Assembly (NCBI GenBank): GCA_902364065.1
Contig: CABJCJ010000040.1
Coordinates: forward strand, 1 to 17,157
Direction: 5' to 3'
DNA length: 17,157 nt
Source of the DNA: Veillonellaceae bacterium SB90
GTDB lineage: Bacteria > Bacillota > Negativicutes > Selenomonadales > Selenomonadaceae
Positions 1 through 6,645 of the stretch are shown piece after piece. The notes below the pieces were generated by a model that was not told the origin of the DNA, searched no databases, and worked only from the letters and a program-made list of their open reading frames with translations. Each line of letters opens with the position of its first letter. The stretch's first letter is position 1. A program made the position numbers and the translations under genes.

Positions 1-13
1 TGCCGGTTAAGCG

Positions 14-42
14 AAGGCTCCGCGTCAGCGGGGTCTTTTTTT
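14..42 (+). terminator. Rho-independent terminator of a gene left of the window
   Basis: An 8-bp stem, GGCTCCGC (16-23) pairing with GCGGGGTC (28-35) and including two G-U pairs, closes a GTCA tetraloop and is followed by seven T residues (36-42). Two A-T pairs extend the stem base. It ends a plus-strand transcription unit whose gene is outside the window. Confidence 0.8.
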
Positions 43-73
43 GTACATGTATATATGTTTTTGCTGTCTGTTA

Positions 74-82
74 TGCTACAAT
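74..82 (+). promoter_or_regulatory. Extended -10 promoter element for mscL
   Basis: TGC-TACAAT at 74-82 fits an extended -10 (TGn plus hexamer). No good -35 hexamer lies 16-18 bases upstream, which is compatible with an extended -10 promoter. Transcription would start near 89, giving a leader of about 36 bases before the mscL start. The call is by motif only. Confidence 0.5.
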
Positions 83-124
83 GAAAACGATCTTTTTTTA
101 TAAATCCGTAAAGGGGATGTATTT

Positions 125-565
125 ATGATTGAGGAATTCAAGAAATTTATTATGCGGGGCAATGTCCTCGATATGGCTGTCGGTATCATAATCGGTGCGG
201 CGTTTGGCAAGATCGTCACTTCGTTTGTCAATGATATCCTGATGCCGCCCATCGGCCTGCTGCTCGGACGTGTTGACTTTTCGAATCTCTTCCTGAACCT
301 TTCCAGCACGCCCGCTGCTACCCTTTCAGAAGCACGCGACGCCGGCCTGCCGGTCATTGCATACGGCTCTTTCCTCAATGCCGTCGTCGACTTCCTGATC
401 GTGGCTTTCGCCATCTTCCTGCTCATCAAGCAGGTCAATCGCCTGATGCCAAAAAAAGAGGCAAAGGCCGCACGCCTTTGCCCCTATTGCCGTCAGGAAA
501 TCGCAGATGACGCCACGCGCTGCCCGCATTGTACCTCAGAGCTCCCTGCTGCAGCGAAGGAATGA
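125..565 (+). CDS. mscL: Large-conductance mechanosensitive channel MscL with C-terminal zinc ribbon
   Basis: MscL is an inner-membrane homopentameric channel that opens under membrane tension and releases solutes on osmotic downshock. The first 105 of 146 residues are typical: an N-terminal amphipathic helix followed by [10 protein letters not shown] (11-20), a first membrane helix through about 45 with the conserved [10 protein letters not shown] stretch, a periplasmic loop, and a second helix with [13 protein letters not shown] (90-102). The usual cytoplasmic helical bundle is missing. After a basic linker (109-117) come two CxxC knuckles, C119/C122 and C133/C136, a double-knuckle zinc-ribbon pattern. 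The start is supported by an AAGGGG Shine-Dalgarno sequence at 111-116. The gene converges on the helicase gene with a 4-base gap, and the helicase terminator lies inside codons 110-120. I see no terminator for mscL itself. The channel assignment is firm; zinc binding is inferred from the cysteine spacing. Confidence 0.96.
   Translation: MIEEFKKFIMRGNVLDMAVGIIIGAAFGKIVTSFVNDILMPPIGLLLGRVDFSNLFLNLSSTPAATLSEARDAGLPVIAYGSFLNAVVDFLIVAFAIFLLIKQVNRLMPKKEAKAARLCPYCRQEIADDATRCPHCTSELPAAAKE
451..482 (-). terminator. Rho-independent terminator for the helicase gene, embedded in mscL
   Basis: Read on the minus strand, GGCAAAGGC and GCCTTTGCC form a perfect 9-bp stem (plus-strand arms 460-468 and 474-482) with a 5-base loop. 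It is followed by TC and then seven T residues (the A tract at 451-457 on the plus strand). It lies about 90 bases beyond the helicase stop codon and wholly inside mscL, where it encodes the linker and first cysteine of the zinc ribbon. Confidence 0.82.
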
Positions 566-569
566 TACT

Positions 570-3500
570 TCAAAGGACGCCGCTGCTGTCGGTCATGGCT
601 AAGTATTTGGCGGGAATCGCTTCGTCGAGACGATAAATAATCGTAATAGGCTGAGACCCGCGATGGCTGACAATATGCGCCGTACCAAGGAACGCATAGT
701 TTTCCGTATGTCCAAAAGCATTTTTCTTGTTTTCACGGACGAAGAGCAGTATGATAGTTCCGTTTTTATTCTGCTGGATGTATCGCTGGCCTGTAGGTGA
801 CTGCTCGGAGGTCGTGCTCTGTGACTGCCAATGGAAAAGATGGCTATTGATGGAATAATCCTCATAACGCGTGGTATCAGAAAATTCGTTGCTGCTCTTA
901 TTCAAGGTGACGAGAAAGACGTCTGTAGGCTGCGTGACAATGCTGCTGTTTTTTGCGTGCAGGTATTTTACACCTTCTCGCACGCTTGACGGCTTTTCCA
1001 AACCGAGACCGGCAAAAATCTGGTCGCGCGAATAATGACAATGGACTTCTAACGGGCAGAGGTAAGGAACCTCTGCTCGTTTTGTTATTGTGCCGATGTG
1101 CTGATACTGGTAGTCCAAGAGCTCCAACAGTTCTTTCTTGAGCGGTGTAATTTGGTTCAGCTGTGTGATGGCTTCCTGGGGCGTGTGCATGCCAGCTGCT
1201 TGGTAATCCTTACTCCAGATTGTGAATTGCCACATGCGCAAATACTGTGCAGTTAAGTCAGGATCCTGCGGAGCAGAATTCGTAAACGACGCCTGCAAGA
1301 ATTGGAGCCAATGCGGGGCGTCGATTCCCAGTATGCGAGGGAATGCTTTTTTCATCAGAGTTTCTTCTTCACTGACGGGAAAATCCTCTATGATGCCAGC
1401 TTTTGCGCAGAGCCGTGCATAGCTGCGATTTCCATTATAAAATACCTGTGGTGAGAGCTGCGCCGCCTGCAGGAAGTCAGCGAGCCCCGGTATGATATGA
1501 TTGTTGACGGTATAGAGCTCTCTGATGAGTTCCCGATAGTAATCGTTTTTGCTCAGGCGTTTGCGGATATTCTCCAGTATGTATTTTTGTGCGATTTCTT
1601 CGAGTTGTATGGAGCATCCCTTTGGAACGTGTGGAAAACCTGTCTGTATCTCTTGACGGATTTTCACGGGCTGGTCATGTCCGAGCAGTGCCTGCAGGCG
1701 GCTTCCAAAATCGTAACTGCGGTTGGATTGTGCAACGAAATCGAGTACCGTCAGACAGTCCTTACCGGGAGCGAGGCGTAATCCACGCCCCAGCTGCTGC
1801 AGGAATACCGTAATGCTGTTGGTTGGTCGCAGAAAGAGAACCGTATTTACGGCGGGAATGTCGACGCCTTCATTGAAAAGATCGACAACGAACAAGAAAG
1901 TCAGGCGGCCGGTCTCAAGATCCTGACAGGCACGCAGGCGTTCTGCATTTGGCGTCTCACTATCCAGGGCGCGCGCTTGTATTTCATGCGCATTGAAATA
2001 AGCTGCCATGAAATGCGCATGTTTTTTGCTGACGCAGAACCCTAGGCCCTTCACATCGCGGATATCGGCAGTGTACTGGTCGACACTTTGCAGGATGGCT
2101 TTGGCGCGTTTTTGGGCTGGGAGGCTTTCCAGGACATAGAGATTGTTCAGGGCATTCGTATCGTATTGCCCATGTATCCATTTTACTGTGCTGAGGTCAA
2201 TGGGGTCTTCTACGCCGAAGTAATGGAACGGGCATAGCAGACGTCGTTCAATAGCATCGGGCAGCCGGATTTCCGCTGCAATGCGATGGTCGAAATAGGC
2301 GAGGATATCCTTGCCGTCCATGCGTTCTGGAGTGGCTGTCAGCCCTAGCAGGATCTTGGGCGTGAAATAGTTTAACAATCTTTGGTAGGACGCAGCTGCC
2401 GCATGGTGGAATTCATCGACGATGATCATGTCATAATAAGAAGGGGATAGTCTATCCCATAAATGGCAGCTATTGAATGTCTGGATGGACATAAAGAGAT
2501 AGGCAGGATTTTCGGCATGGCTGCTGCCGACGGACAGTTCACCGAATGCAGGGTCGTGCAGGACTTGTTGAAAACAGGACCGGCTTTGTCGCAGGATTTC
2601 TTCCCGATGAGCGATGAAAAGCAGATGGGGTCTGTTTTGACGGCCTTGTGCGAAGCACCGGTAATCAAAGGCTGCGATAGCCGTCTTGCCGGTTCCCGTA
2701 GCGGCGACAATGAGATTACGCCAATGATGGCGCTGCTGGCGTTCGACCTGCAGGGCATCGAGGATGGCCTGTTGATACGGATAGGGCCGCAACGTGAAAT
2801 GATACAGCTGGTCTTGGCTGGCTGTCATATCACGGTTTTTCGCATGGTCAATTGCCTGACGAAGCTGCTGGAATTCATCTGTGCTGCCGGCATAGAGTTC
2901 GAAATCATCGGCATGCCAATACGTCTCAAAGGTTGCGGTCATTTTTTCAAGGATTCCTGGCAGATCCTGCTGAGTTACCTTCATGTTCCATTCCAGTCCA
3001 TCGGCAATTGCGGCATGAGAGAGGTTGGATGATCCAACGTAGGCCGTGGAGTATCCACTTTCGCGATGAAAGATATAAGCCTTGGCGTGCAGGCGAGTTT
3101 CCTTGACATTGTAGGAAATCCGTATACGGGTATTTGGCAGCTCGGCCAGCCTCTGAATTGCTTTTGGATCGGTTGCCCCCATATAAGTAGTCGTGATGAT
3201 GCGAAGCTGGCCGCCGCGCGCGGTGAATTTCCGCAGCTGAGGCAGGATCAAGGTCAGGCCGGAGAATCGTATGAAGGAAACCAGGAAATCGATCCGGTCA
3301 CTTGAGGCGATTTCGCGGCTCAGCTCGGTTACGAGAGATATATCCTTATGGCTGTTTGTAAACAAGAAGGAACGGGAAAGAGAGGTCATTGGATGTTCGA
3401 TGGTATGGTCACGCAGCTGGTTTTGACGATTCAGGAGCTGCATCAGCAGAAACTTCCGCCGTGTAACGATATGGTCGGTGCCAAGTTCTGTATGGCGCTT

Positions 3501-3761
3501 TGCGAGGAGGTCAATCAGTTCATTTACAAGCTGCATTTCATCGCTGAGGGCATCGTCTTCTTCATGATCGGCGATATCCTTGAGGCAGCATTGTACCAGC
3601 TTTTTGATGTAATGAGACAGGTAAGGAACAGCATCCTGAGAATCCATCTCCTCGATATGTGCCCATATTTTCTCGTCCTGTATGGCCGCCTGCAGTTCCC
3701 GGTCAAATCCCTTGGAAATGATTTTTTCATAGATGCCGTCTGCCAGTTTCTGCTGCTTCAT
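570..3761 (-). CDS. PLD nuclease-like / DEAD-DEAH (SF2) helicase protein with DUF3427-like C-terminus
   Basis: This 1063-residue protein joins a phospholipase D-like domain to a superfamily 2 helicase. Residues 1-130 are a predicted helical region of unknown role. The PLD domain (about 135-285) has one HxK motif (H225, K227 in RLHAKAYIF) and the downstream GSSN (243-246). The helicase core carries Walker A ATGTGKT (354-360), motif II DEFH (449-452), motif III-like TATPER (475-480) and motif VI QQLGRGLR (655-662). The C-terminal third, with HYSRDQIFAGLG near 909-920, matches my memory of DUF3427 proteins. Such proteins are widespread, patchily distributed and often suspected of nucleic-acid defence or repair; no function can be proven here. 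An AGGAGGG ribosome site (3770-3776) sits 8 bases before the ATG. Hand-counted 60-base lines at 961 and 1501 are 45-47% GC, against 55-67% in lines from telA and the PBP gene (2701 is 62%), hinting at acquisition. It stands alone as a transcription unit. Confidence 0.88.
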   Translation of the reverse strand: MKQQKLADGIYEKIISKGFDRELQAAIQDEKIWAHIEEMDSQDAVPYLSHYIKKLVQCCLKDIADHEEDDALSDEMQLVNELIDLLAKRHTELGTDHIVTRRKFLLMQLLNRQNQLRDHTIEHPMTSLSRSFLFTNSHKDISLVTELSREIASSDRIDFLVSFIRFSGLTLILPQLRKFTARGGQLRIITTTYMGATDPKAIQRLAELPNTRIRISYNVKETRLHAKAYIFHRESGYSTAYVGSSNLSHAAIADGLEWNMKVTQQDLPGILEKMTATFETYWHADDFELYAGSTDEFQQLRQAIDHAKNRDMTASQDQLYHFTLRPYPYQQAILDALQVERQQRHHWRNLIVAATGTGKTAIAAFDYRCFAQGRQNRPHLLFIAHREEILRQSRSCFQQVLHDPAFGELSVGSSHAENPAYLFMSIQTFNSCHLWDRLSPSYYDMIIVDEFHHAAAASYQRLLNYFTPKILLGLTATPERMDGKDILAYFDHRIAAEIRLPDAIERRLLCPFHYFGVEDPIDLSTVKWIHGQYDTNALNNLYVLESLPAQKRAKAILQSVDQYTADIRDVKGLGFCVSKKHAHFMAAYFNAHEIQARALDSETPNAERLRACQDLETGRLTFLFVVDLFNEGVDIPAVNTVLFLRPTNSITVFLQQLGRGLRLAPGKDCLTVLDFVAQSNRSYDFGSRLQALLGHDQPVKIRQEIQTGFPHVPKGCSIQLEEIAQKYILENIRKRLSKNDYYRELIRELYTVNNHIIPGLADFLQAAQLSPQVFYNGNRSYARLCAKAGIIEDFPVSEEETLMKKAFPRILGIDAPHWLQFLQASFTNSAPQDPDLTAQYLRMWQFTIWSKDYQAAGMHTPQEAITQLNQITPLKKELLELLDYQYQHIGTITKRAEVPYLCPLEVHCHYSRDQIFAGLGLEKPSSVREGVKYLHAKNSSIVTQPTDVFLVTLNKSSNEFSDTTRYEDYSINSHLFHWQSQSTTSEQSPTGQRYIQQNKNGTIILLFVRENKKNAFGHTENYAFLGTAHIVSHRGSQPITIIYRLDEAIPAKYLAMTDSSGVL

Positions 3762-3794
3762 ATTTTCGACCCTCCTGTTGTATGTGCTGTTTTC

Positions 3795-3803
3795 ATTATA
3801 TCA
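3795..3803 (-). promoter_or_regulatory. Extended -10 promoter of the helicase gene
   Basis: On the minus strand the sequence reads TGATATAAT, a TGn plus consensus -10 hexamer, 34 bases upstream of the helicase ATG. No clear -35 is present. Its -35 side faces the DnaA box cluster. Confidence 0.6.
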
Positions 3804-3885
3804 TGAAAAGAAATACAGTATATACCAAGAGGCGTAGTTCATGTGTTTATGAGGCTTAAACGGTGCTGAAGGATGTTCCACAAGG

Positions 3886-4003
3886 TTATCCACATGATTT
3901 TCGTTGACAATATGGAAAAAAGATGAAGGATACCGTCATTTTCCAGAAAATAATCGGAGTTATCCACAATATCCACAGATAAGCTTGTGCACAATGTGGA
4001 TAA
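3886..4003. promoter_or_regulatory. DnaA box cluster in a divergent intergenic region
   Basis: Three perfect TTATCCACA boxes are present: 3886-3894 (+), 3960-3968 (+) and 3995-4003 (-). A one-mismatch box, ATATCCACA, directly abuts the second box (3969-3977). Weaker two-mismatch relatives are at 3874-3882 (TGTTCCACA) and 3985-3993 (TTGTGCACA, part of a palindrome). The first and second boxes are 74 bases apart, close to seven helical turns. The cluster lies between the helicase promoter (3795-3803) and the HD-gene promoter (4023-4050). An AT-rich stretch (4043-4060) follows. It could be a DnaA-titration or regulatory cluster, or part of a replication origin; the sequence alone does not decide. 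The rest of the 3762-4084 gap contains only the two promoters and no gene. Confidence 0.85.
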
Positions 4004-4022
4004 CTCTGCGAAGAAATCGTGC

Positions 4023-4050
4023 TTGCATAATGGATACAGATGGTTAGAAT
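4023..4050 (+). promoter_or_regulatory. Sigma-70 type promoter of the HD-domain gene
   Basis: TTGCAT (4023-4028) and TAGAAT (4045-4050) are separated by 16 bases. Predicted transcription starts near 4057, leaving a leader of about 28 bases. The last perfect DnaA box ends 19 bases upstream of the -35, so DnaA bound there could touch RNA polymerase. Confidence 0.6.
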
Positions 4051-4084
4051 ATAAATATATGAGCTTACAGATAGGGGGATCTTT

Positions 4085-4645
4085 ATGGAAAAATTGACAC
4101 TGGAAAAGGCTCGTGAAATCCTGAAGGAACATACGACAGAGGAACATCTCTTTACGCATGCCGCAGCCGTCAGTGCAGCCATGGGCGCAATGGCCCGTCA
4201 TTTTGGCAAAGATGAGGAGCATTGGCGTGCGATTGGCTATCTGCATGATGTGGATTATGAGGCGTATCCCGATGAGCACTGTCACCATGTGCGGGAGTTC
4301 CTCGAGCCGGAAGGAGTTCCCGAGGCGGATATCCTTGCCATCATTTCGCATGGCTACGGCATCACGACGGAGGAGCGGGAACCGCAGACTTCCTTGGAAA
4401 AGAGTCTGTTCACGGTGGATGAGCTGACCGGCATCATCCAGGCGTATGCACTGATGCGTCCGGAAAAGATGGAGGGCATGGCCGTCAAGAGCCTCAAGAA
4501 GAAATTCAAGGATAAGCGTTTTGCCGCGAAATGCAACCGTGAGATCATCAAGCGCGGCTTTTCGATGCTGGGCATGGAGCCGGGCGAGGTCATGCAGTGC
4601 TGCATCGAGGGGATGCAGGAGCATCACGAAGAATTGGGCTTGTAA
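4085..4645 (+). CDS. HD-superfamily phosphohydrolase-like protein
   Basis: This 186-residue soluble protein has the metal-binding residues of the HD superfamily: H25 in HLFTHAAAVS, the paired H54-D55 in GYLHDVDYE, H89 in IISHG and D112 in FTVDEL. HD proteins use such a metal site to hydrolyse phosphate esters of nucleotides or related compounds, but the family is broad and the substrate cannot be named. The C-terminal half (130-186) is helical and rich in Lys, Met and Cys. The ATG follows an AGGGGGA ribosome site (4073-4079) by 5 bases. The gene is a single-gene unit with its own promoter and terminator, directly downstream of the DnaA box cluster, which makes DnaA-linked expression possible. 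Close relatives are common in Firmicutes as short HDIG/HD proteins of unknown role. Confidence 0.87.
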   Translation: MEKLTLEKAREILKEHTTEEHLFTHAAAVSAAMGAMARHFGKDEEHWRAIGYLHDVDYEAYPDEHCHHVREFLEPEGVPEADILAIISHGYGITTEEREPQTSLEKSLFTVDELTGIIQAYALMRPEKMEGMAVKSLKKKFKDKRFAAKCNREIIKRGFSMLGMEPGEVMQCCIEGMQEHHEELGL

Positions 4646-4659
4646 GTTCGTCATACAGG

Positions 4660-4709
4660 AATGGAGCAGCCGCCAGCAGATCATACTGGTGCGGCTGCTC
4701 CATTTTCTT
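4660..4709 (+). terminator. Strong rho-independent terminator after the HD gene
   Basis: A perfect 14-bp inverted repeat, AATGGAGCAGCCGC (4660-4673) with GCGGCTGCTCCATT (4691-4704), is followed by TTCTTGTCTT. It ends the HD gene 15 bases after its stop. On the minus strand the same hairpin has no U-run, so it is at best a weak terminator for the convergent CobT-like gene, for which no other terminator is visible. Confidence 0.88.
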
Positions 4710-4722
4710 GTCTTATGGTATT

Positions 4723-6645
4723 TTATCGTTCCTGACGTCCGGCTCCGGGGCCGTCGGCGGCGACGGCAACATCGGTTTCGGCAAAGGTCTTCATATTGTT
4801 CAGCATATCGATGGAGGCCTTGAGGATGGATGTGCCGAGGCTGGCCAGCAGGCCGCCGGGAATCTTCAAGTCGAGCTGCAGGAGTTCCGGCTGGACGGGC
4901 AGCAGGTAAGGCCGTACATCCGGGCAGAGCTTGGCCGTATAGCGGGCTGCCAGGCAGGTGGTTTCATCATCGAGCAGGATCAGGCTGGAATTGCGTGCGG
5001 AGGCCAGGATGGCACCCATCAGGGCAGAAATCGTGTTCCGGTACATGGCGGGGACATGCTGCAGGAACGTATCTTCCGCATAGCGCAGGCTGCCGTCGGG
5101 CAGCAGCAGAGCCTGGTGAAGATCGGCGGCCATGGTCCCGAATGGTGCGTCGGGGTCAATTTCGGTCGTGGCCAGGCCGACGATGGCGCGGAAGCCGCTC
5201 ATCTCTTCCCCGCATTCGCGTCCAAAATTGAAAGCGGCGGCAGGGGAAGCAGATGGGTAAAGATGGGCGAGCCGGACGCGGAAGTCTGCGTGGTCGGCGA
5301 AGGCCTGGGTGAGCTTCATCTGCATGGCATTTGATTTTTGCCCCGTGAAGCAAAGCAGGCCGAGATCTCCTGATATGATGGTCGGCCGTTCGTCGCGGTC
5401 GATGCCGGCGTATTCCACGGCAATCTGTTCGAGTGCACCGAGGCTGTAGATGGGTTTGGCCAGATTGTCGATGCGGCGCTGGCAGCGCTCCATGGACGGC
5501 CGGTCGAGCGGCATGATGGTGTGAAAGTAAAAGTCAAAGGTCTTATCCGTAAGATGCGGGTTTTCTGCCCCCATATGGCGATGTTCGAACGGAGGCTCTT
5601 CCTCGAGGTCATCGCTTTCATCGATTGACTGCCAGGCGCAGAGGGCCGCGTTCAGCAGATCCGAAGCGATGGCTGAGCCGCCGGTTTCTCCGAGCCGCAG
5701 GTCAAGGCGCAGAAACGGAGAAAGCCCAAGCTTTTGGAGCATATGGCGGTGTGAGCGTTCGGAGCCGAGGTGGGATGGCAGCAGATAGGCGGCAGAATCC
5801 GGCGCGAGGGCCTGGGCAATGAGCGCTGCAGCGCTGGAATTGGCGCCATCGAGGATCACGGTGCAGCGATGTGCTGCGGCACCGAGGATAAGACCGGCAA
5901 TGCAGCCAAATTCAAAGCCGCCTACCTTGGCGAGGACATCGAGGCCATCGTTGTCATCCGGCTGATTGACCGCGAGGCTCTGACGCACGATGCCGATCTT
6001 GTGTTGCAGGCGCTCGTCAGAGATATTCGTGCCGCGGCCAGTGGCCTGCTCGGCGGTCAGATGGCAGAAAACAGCAGCGATGGCCGCGCTGGCAGTCGTG
6101 TTGGCAATGCCCATCTCGCCGGGCAGGAAGCAGTTGTATCCTTTGGCGATAAGGTCGTTGGCAAGTCCGATGCCTGCCTCAATGGACGCTTCCGCCTGTT
6201 CCCGCGTCATGGCCGGCCCTTTGGCCATATCGGCCGTGCCCGGTGCAATGCGGCGGTCGATGAGTTCCGGGATATCATCCATGGGTACGGCAATGCCCAT
6301 ATTGACGACGAAGAGGTCGGAGTTGGCAAAATCCGCGAAGACATTGGCTGCGGCGCCGCGGCTGATGAGGTAGTTGCGCGTCATCTGAGCGGTCGTCTCG
6401 GGCGGATAGGCGCTGACGTCCTCGCAGGCGACACCGTGGTCGGCGCAGCAGATTACCGTTGCTTTTTGCGGGAGCTCCGGGTGCAGGCAGCCGCGCATAT
6501 CGAGGTAGCGGCATAAGAGAGGCAGCAGCTTTCCGAGCTGCGGGGTATCGCCTTCGAGCAGGACCTGCAGCTTTTTCCTGACGGTGCTTGAGATTTCGGC
6601 GGATGGGGCCTGGATGGCCCGGATGGTGTCTTGCAGCAGACTCAT
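4723..6645 (-). CDS. Fused double-CobT protein, ArsA-ArsB-like lower-ligand phosphoribosyltransferase
   Basis: CobT-family enzymes transfer ribose phosphate from nicotinate mononucleotide to the base that becomes the lower ligand of a cobamide; about 350 residues is usual. This protein has 640 and contains two copies. Half 1 (about 1-345) keeps ADHGV (68-72), SAYPPETTAQM (78-88), GEMGIANTTASAA (176-188), the VGGFEFG glycine segment (241-247), ILDGANSSAAAL (264-275) and LRLGETGG with the putative catalytic Glu320. Half 2 (about 370-620) keeps LAKPIYSLGALEQ (395-407), the N-terminal CobT signature that half 1 lacks, but has SGDLG for ADHG and LKIPGG where the catalytic Glu should be. It ends in a Gly/Ala-rich tail. 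Sporomusa ovata ArsA and ArsB are separate CobT homologues that form a heterodimer acting on phenol and p-cresol; this looks like their fusion. The ATG overlaps the tex stop (ATGA), with an AAAGGAGA ribosome site inside tex, so translation is coupled. Base preference is inferred. Confidence 0.9.
   Translation of the reverse strand: MSLLQDTIRAIQAPSAEISSTVRKKLQVLLEGDTPQLGKLLPLLCRYLDMRGCLHPELPQKATVICCADHGVACEDVSAYPPETTAQMTRNYLISRGAAANVFADFANSDLFVVNMGIAVPMDDIPELIDRRIAPGTADMAKGPAMTREQAEASIEAGIGLANDLIAKGYNCFLPGEMGIANTTASAAIAAVFCHLTAEQATGRGTNISDERLQHKIGIVRQSLAVNQPDDNDGLDVLAKVGGFEFGCIAGLILGAAAHRCTVILDGANSSAAALIAQALAPDSAAYLLPSHLGSERSHRHMLQKLGLSPFLRLDLRLGETGGSAIASDLLNAALCAWQSIDESDDLEEEPPFEHRHMGAENPHLTDKTFDFYFHTIMPLDRPSMERCQRRIDNLAKPIYSLGALEQIAVEYAGIDRDERPTIISGDLGLLCFTGQKSNAMQMKLTQAFADHADFRVRLAHLYPSASPAAAFNFGRECGEEMSGFRAIVGLATTEIDPDAPFGTMAADLHQALLLPDGSLRYAEDTFLQHVPAMYRNTISALMGAILASARNSSLILLDDETTCLAARYTAKLCPDVRPYLLPVQPELLQLDLKIPGGLLASLGTSILKASIDMLNNMKTFAETDVAVAADGPGAGRQER

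Noticed and set aside
1..42. Partial tRNA or other RNA gene at the left edge
   Set aside because: No T-arm or CCA-like end is present; the sequence is explained by a simple terminator hairpin.
3762..4084. Calling this region the chromosomal oriC
   Set aside because: DnaA boxes are strong, but dnaA, dnaN, rpmH and a clear unwinding element or DnaA-trio are not visible, so I report only a DnaA box cluster.
3839..4684. 281-codon minus-strand open frame opposite the HD gene and across the DnaA boxes
   Set aside because: It mirrors the HD gene, has no ribosome site, matches no family, and its ends run through the terminator and the box cluster; it is a shadow frame.
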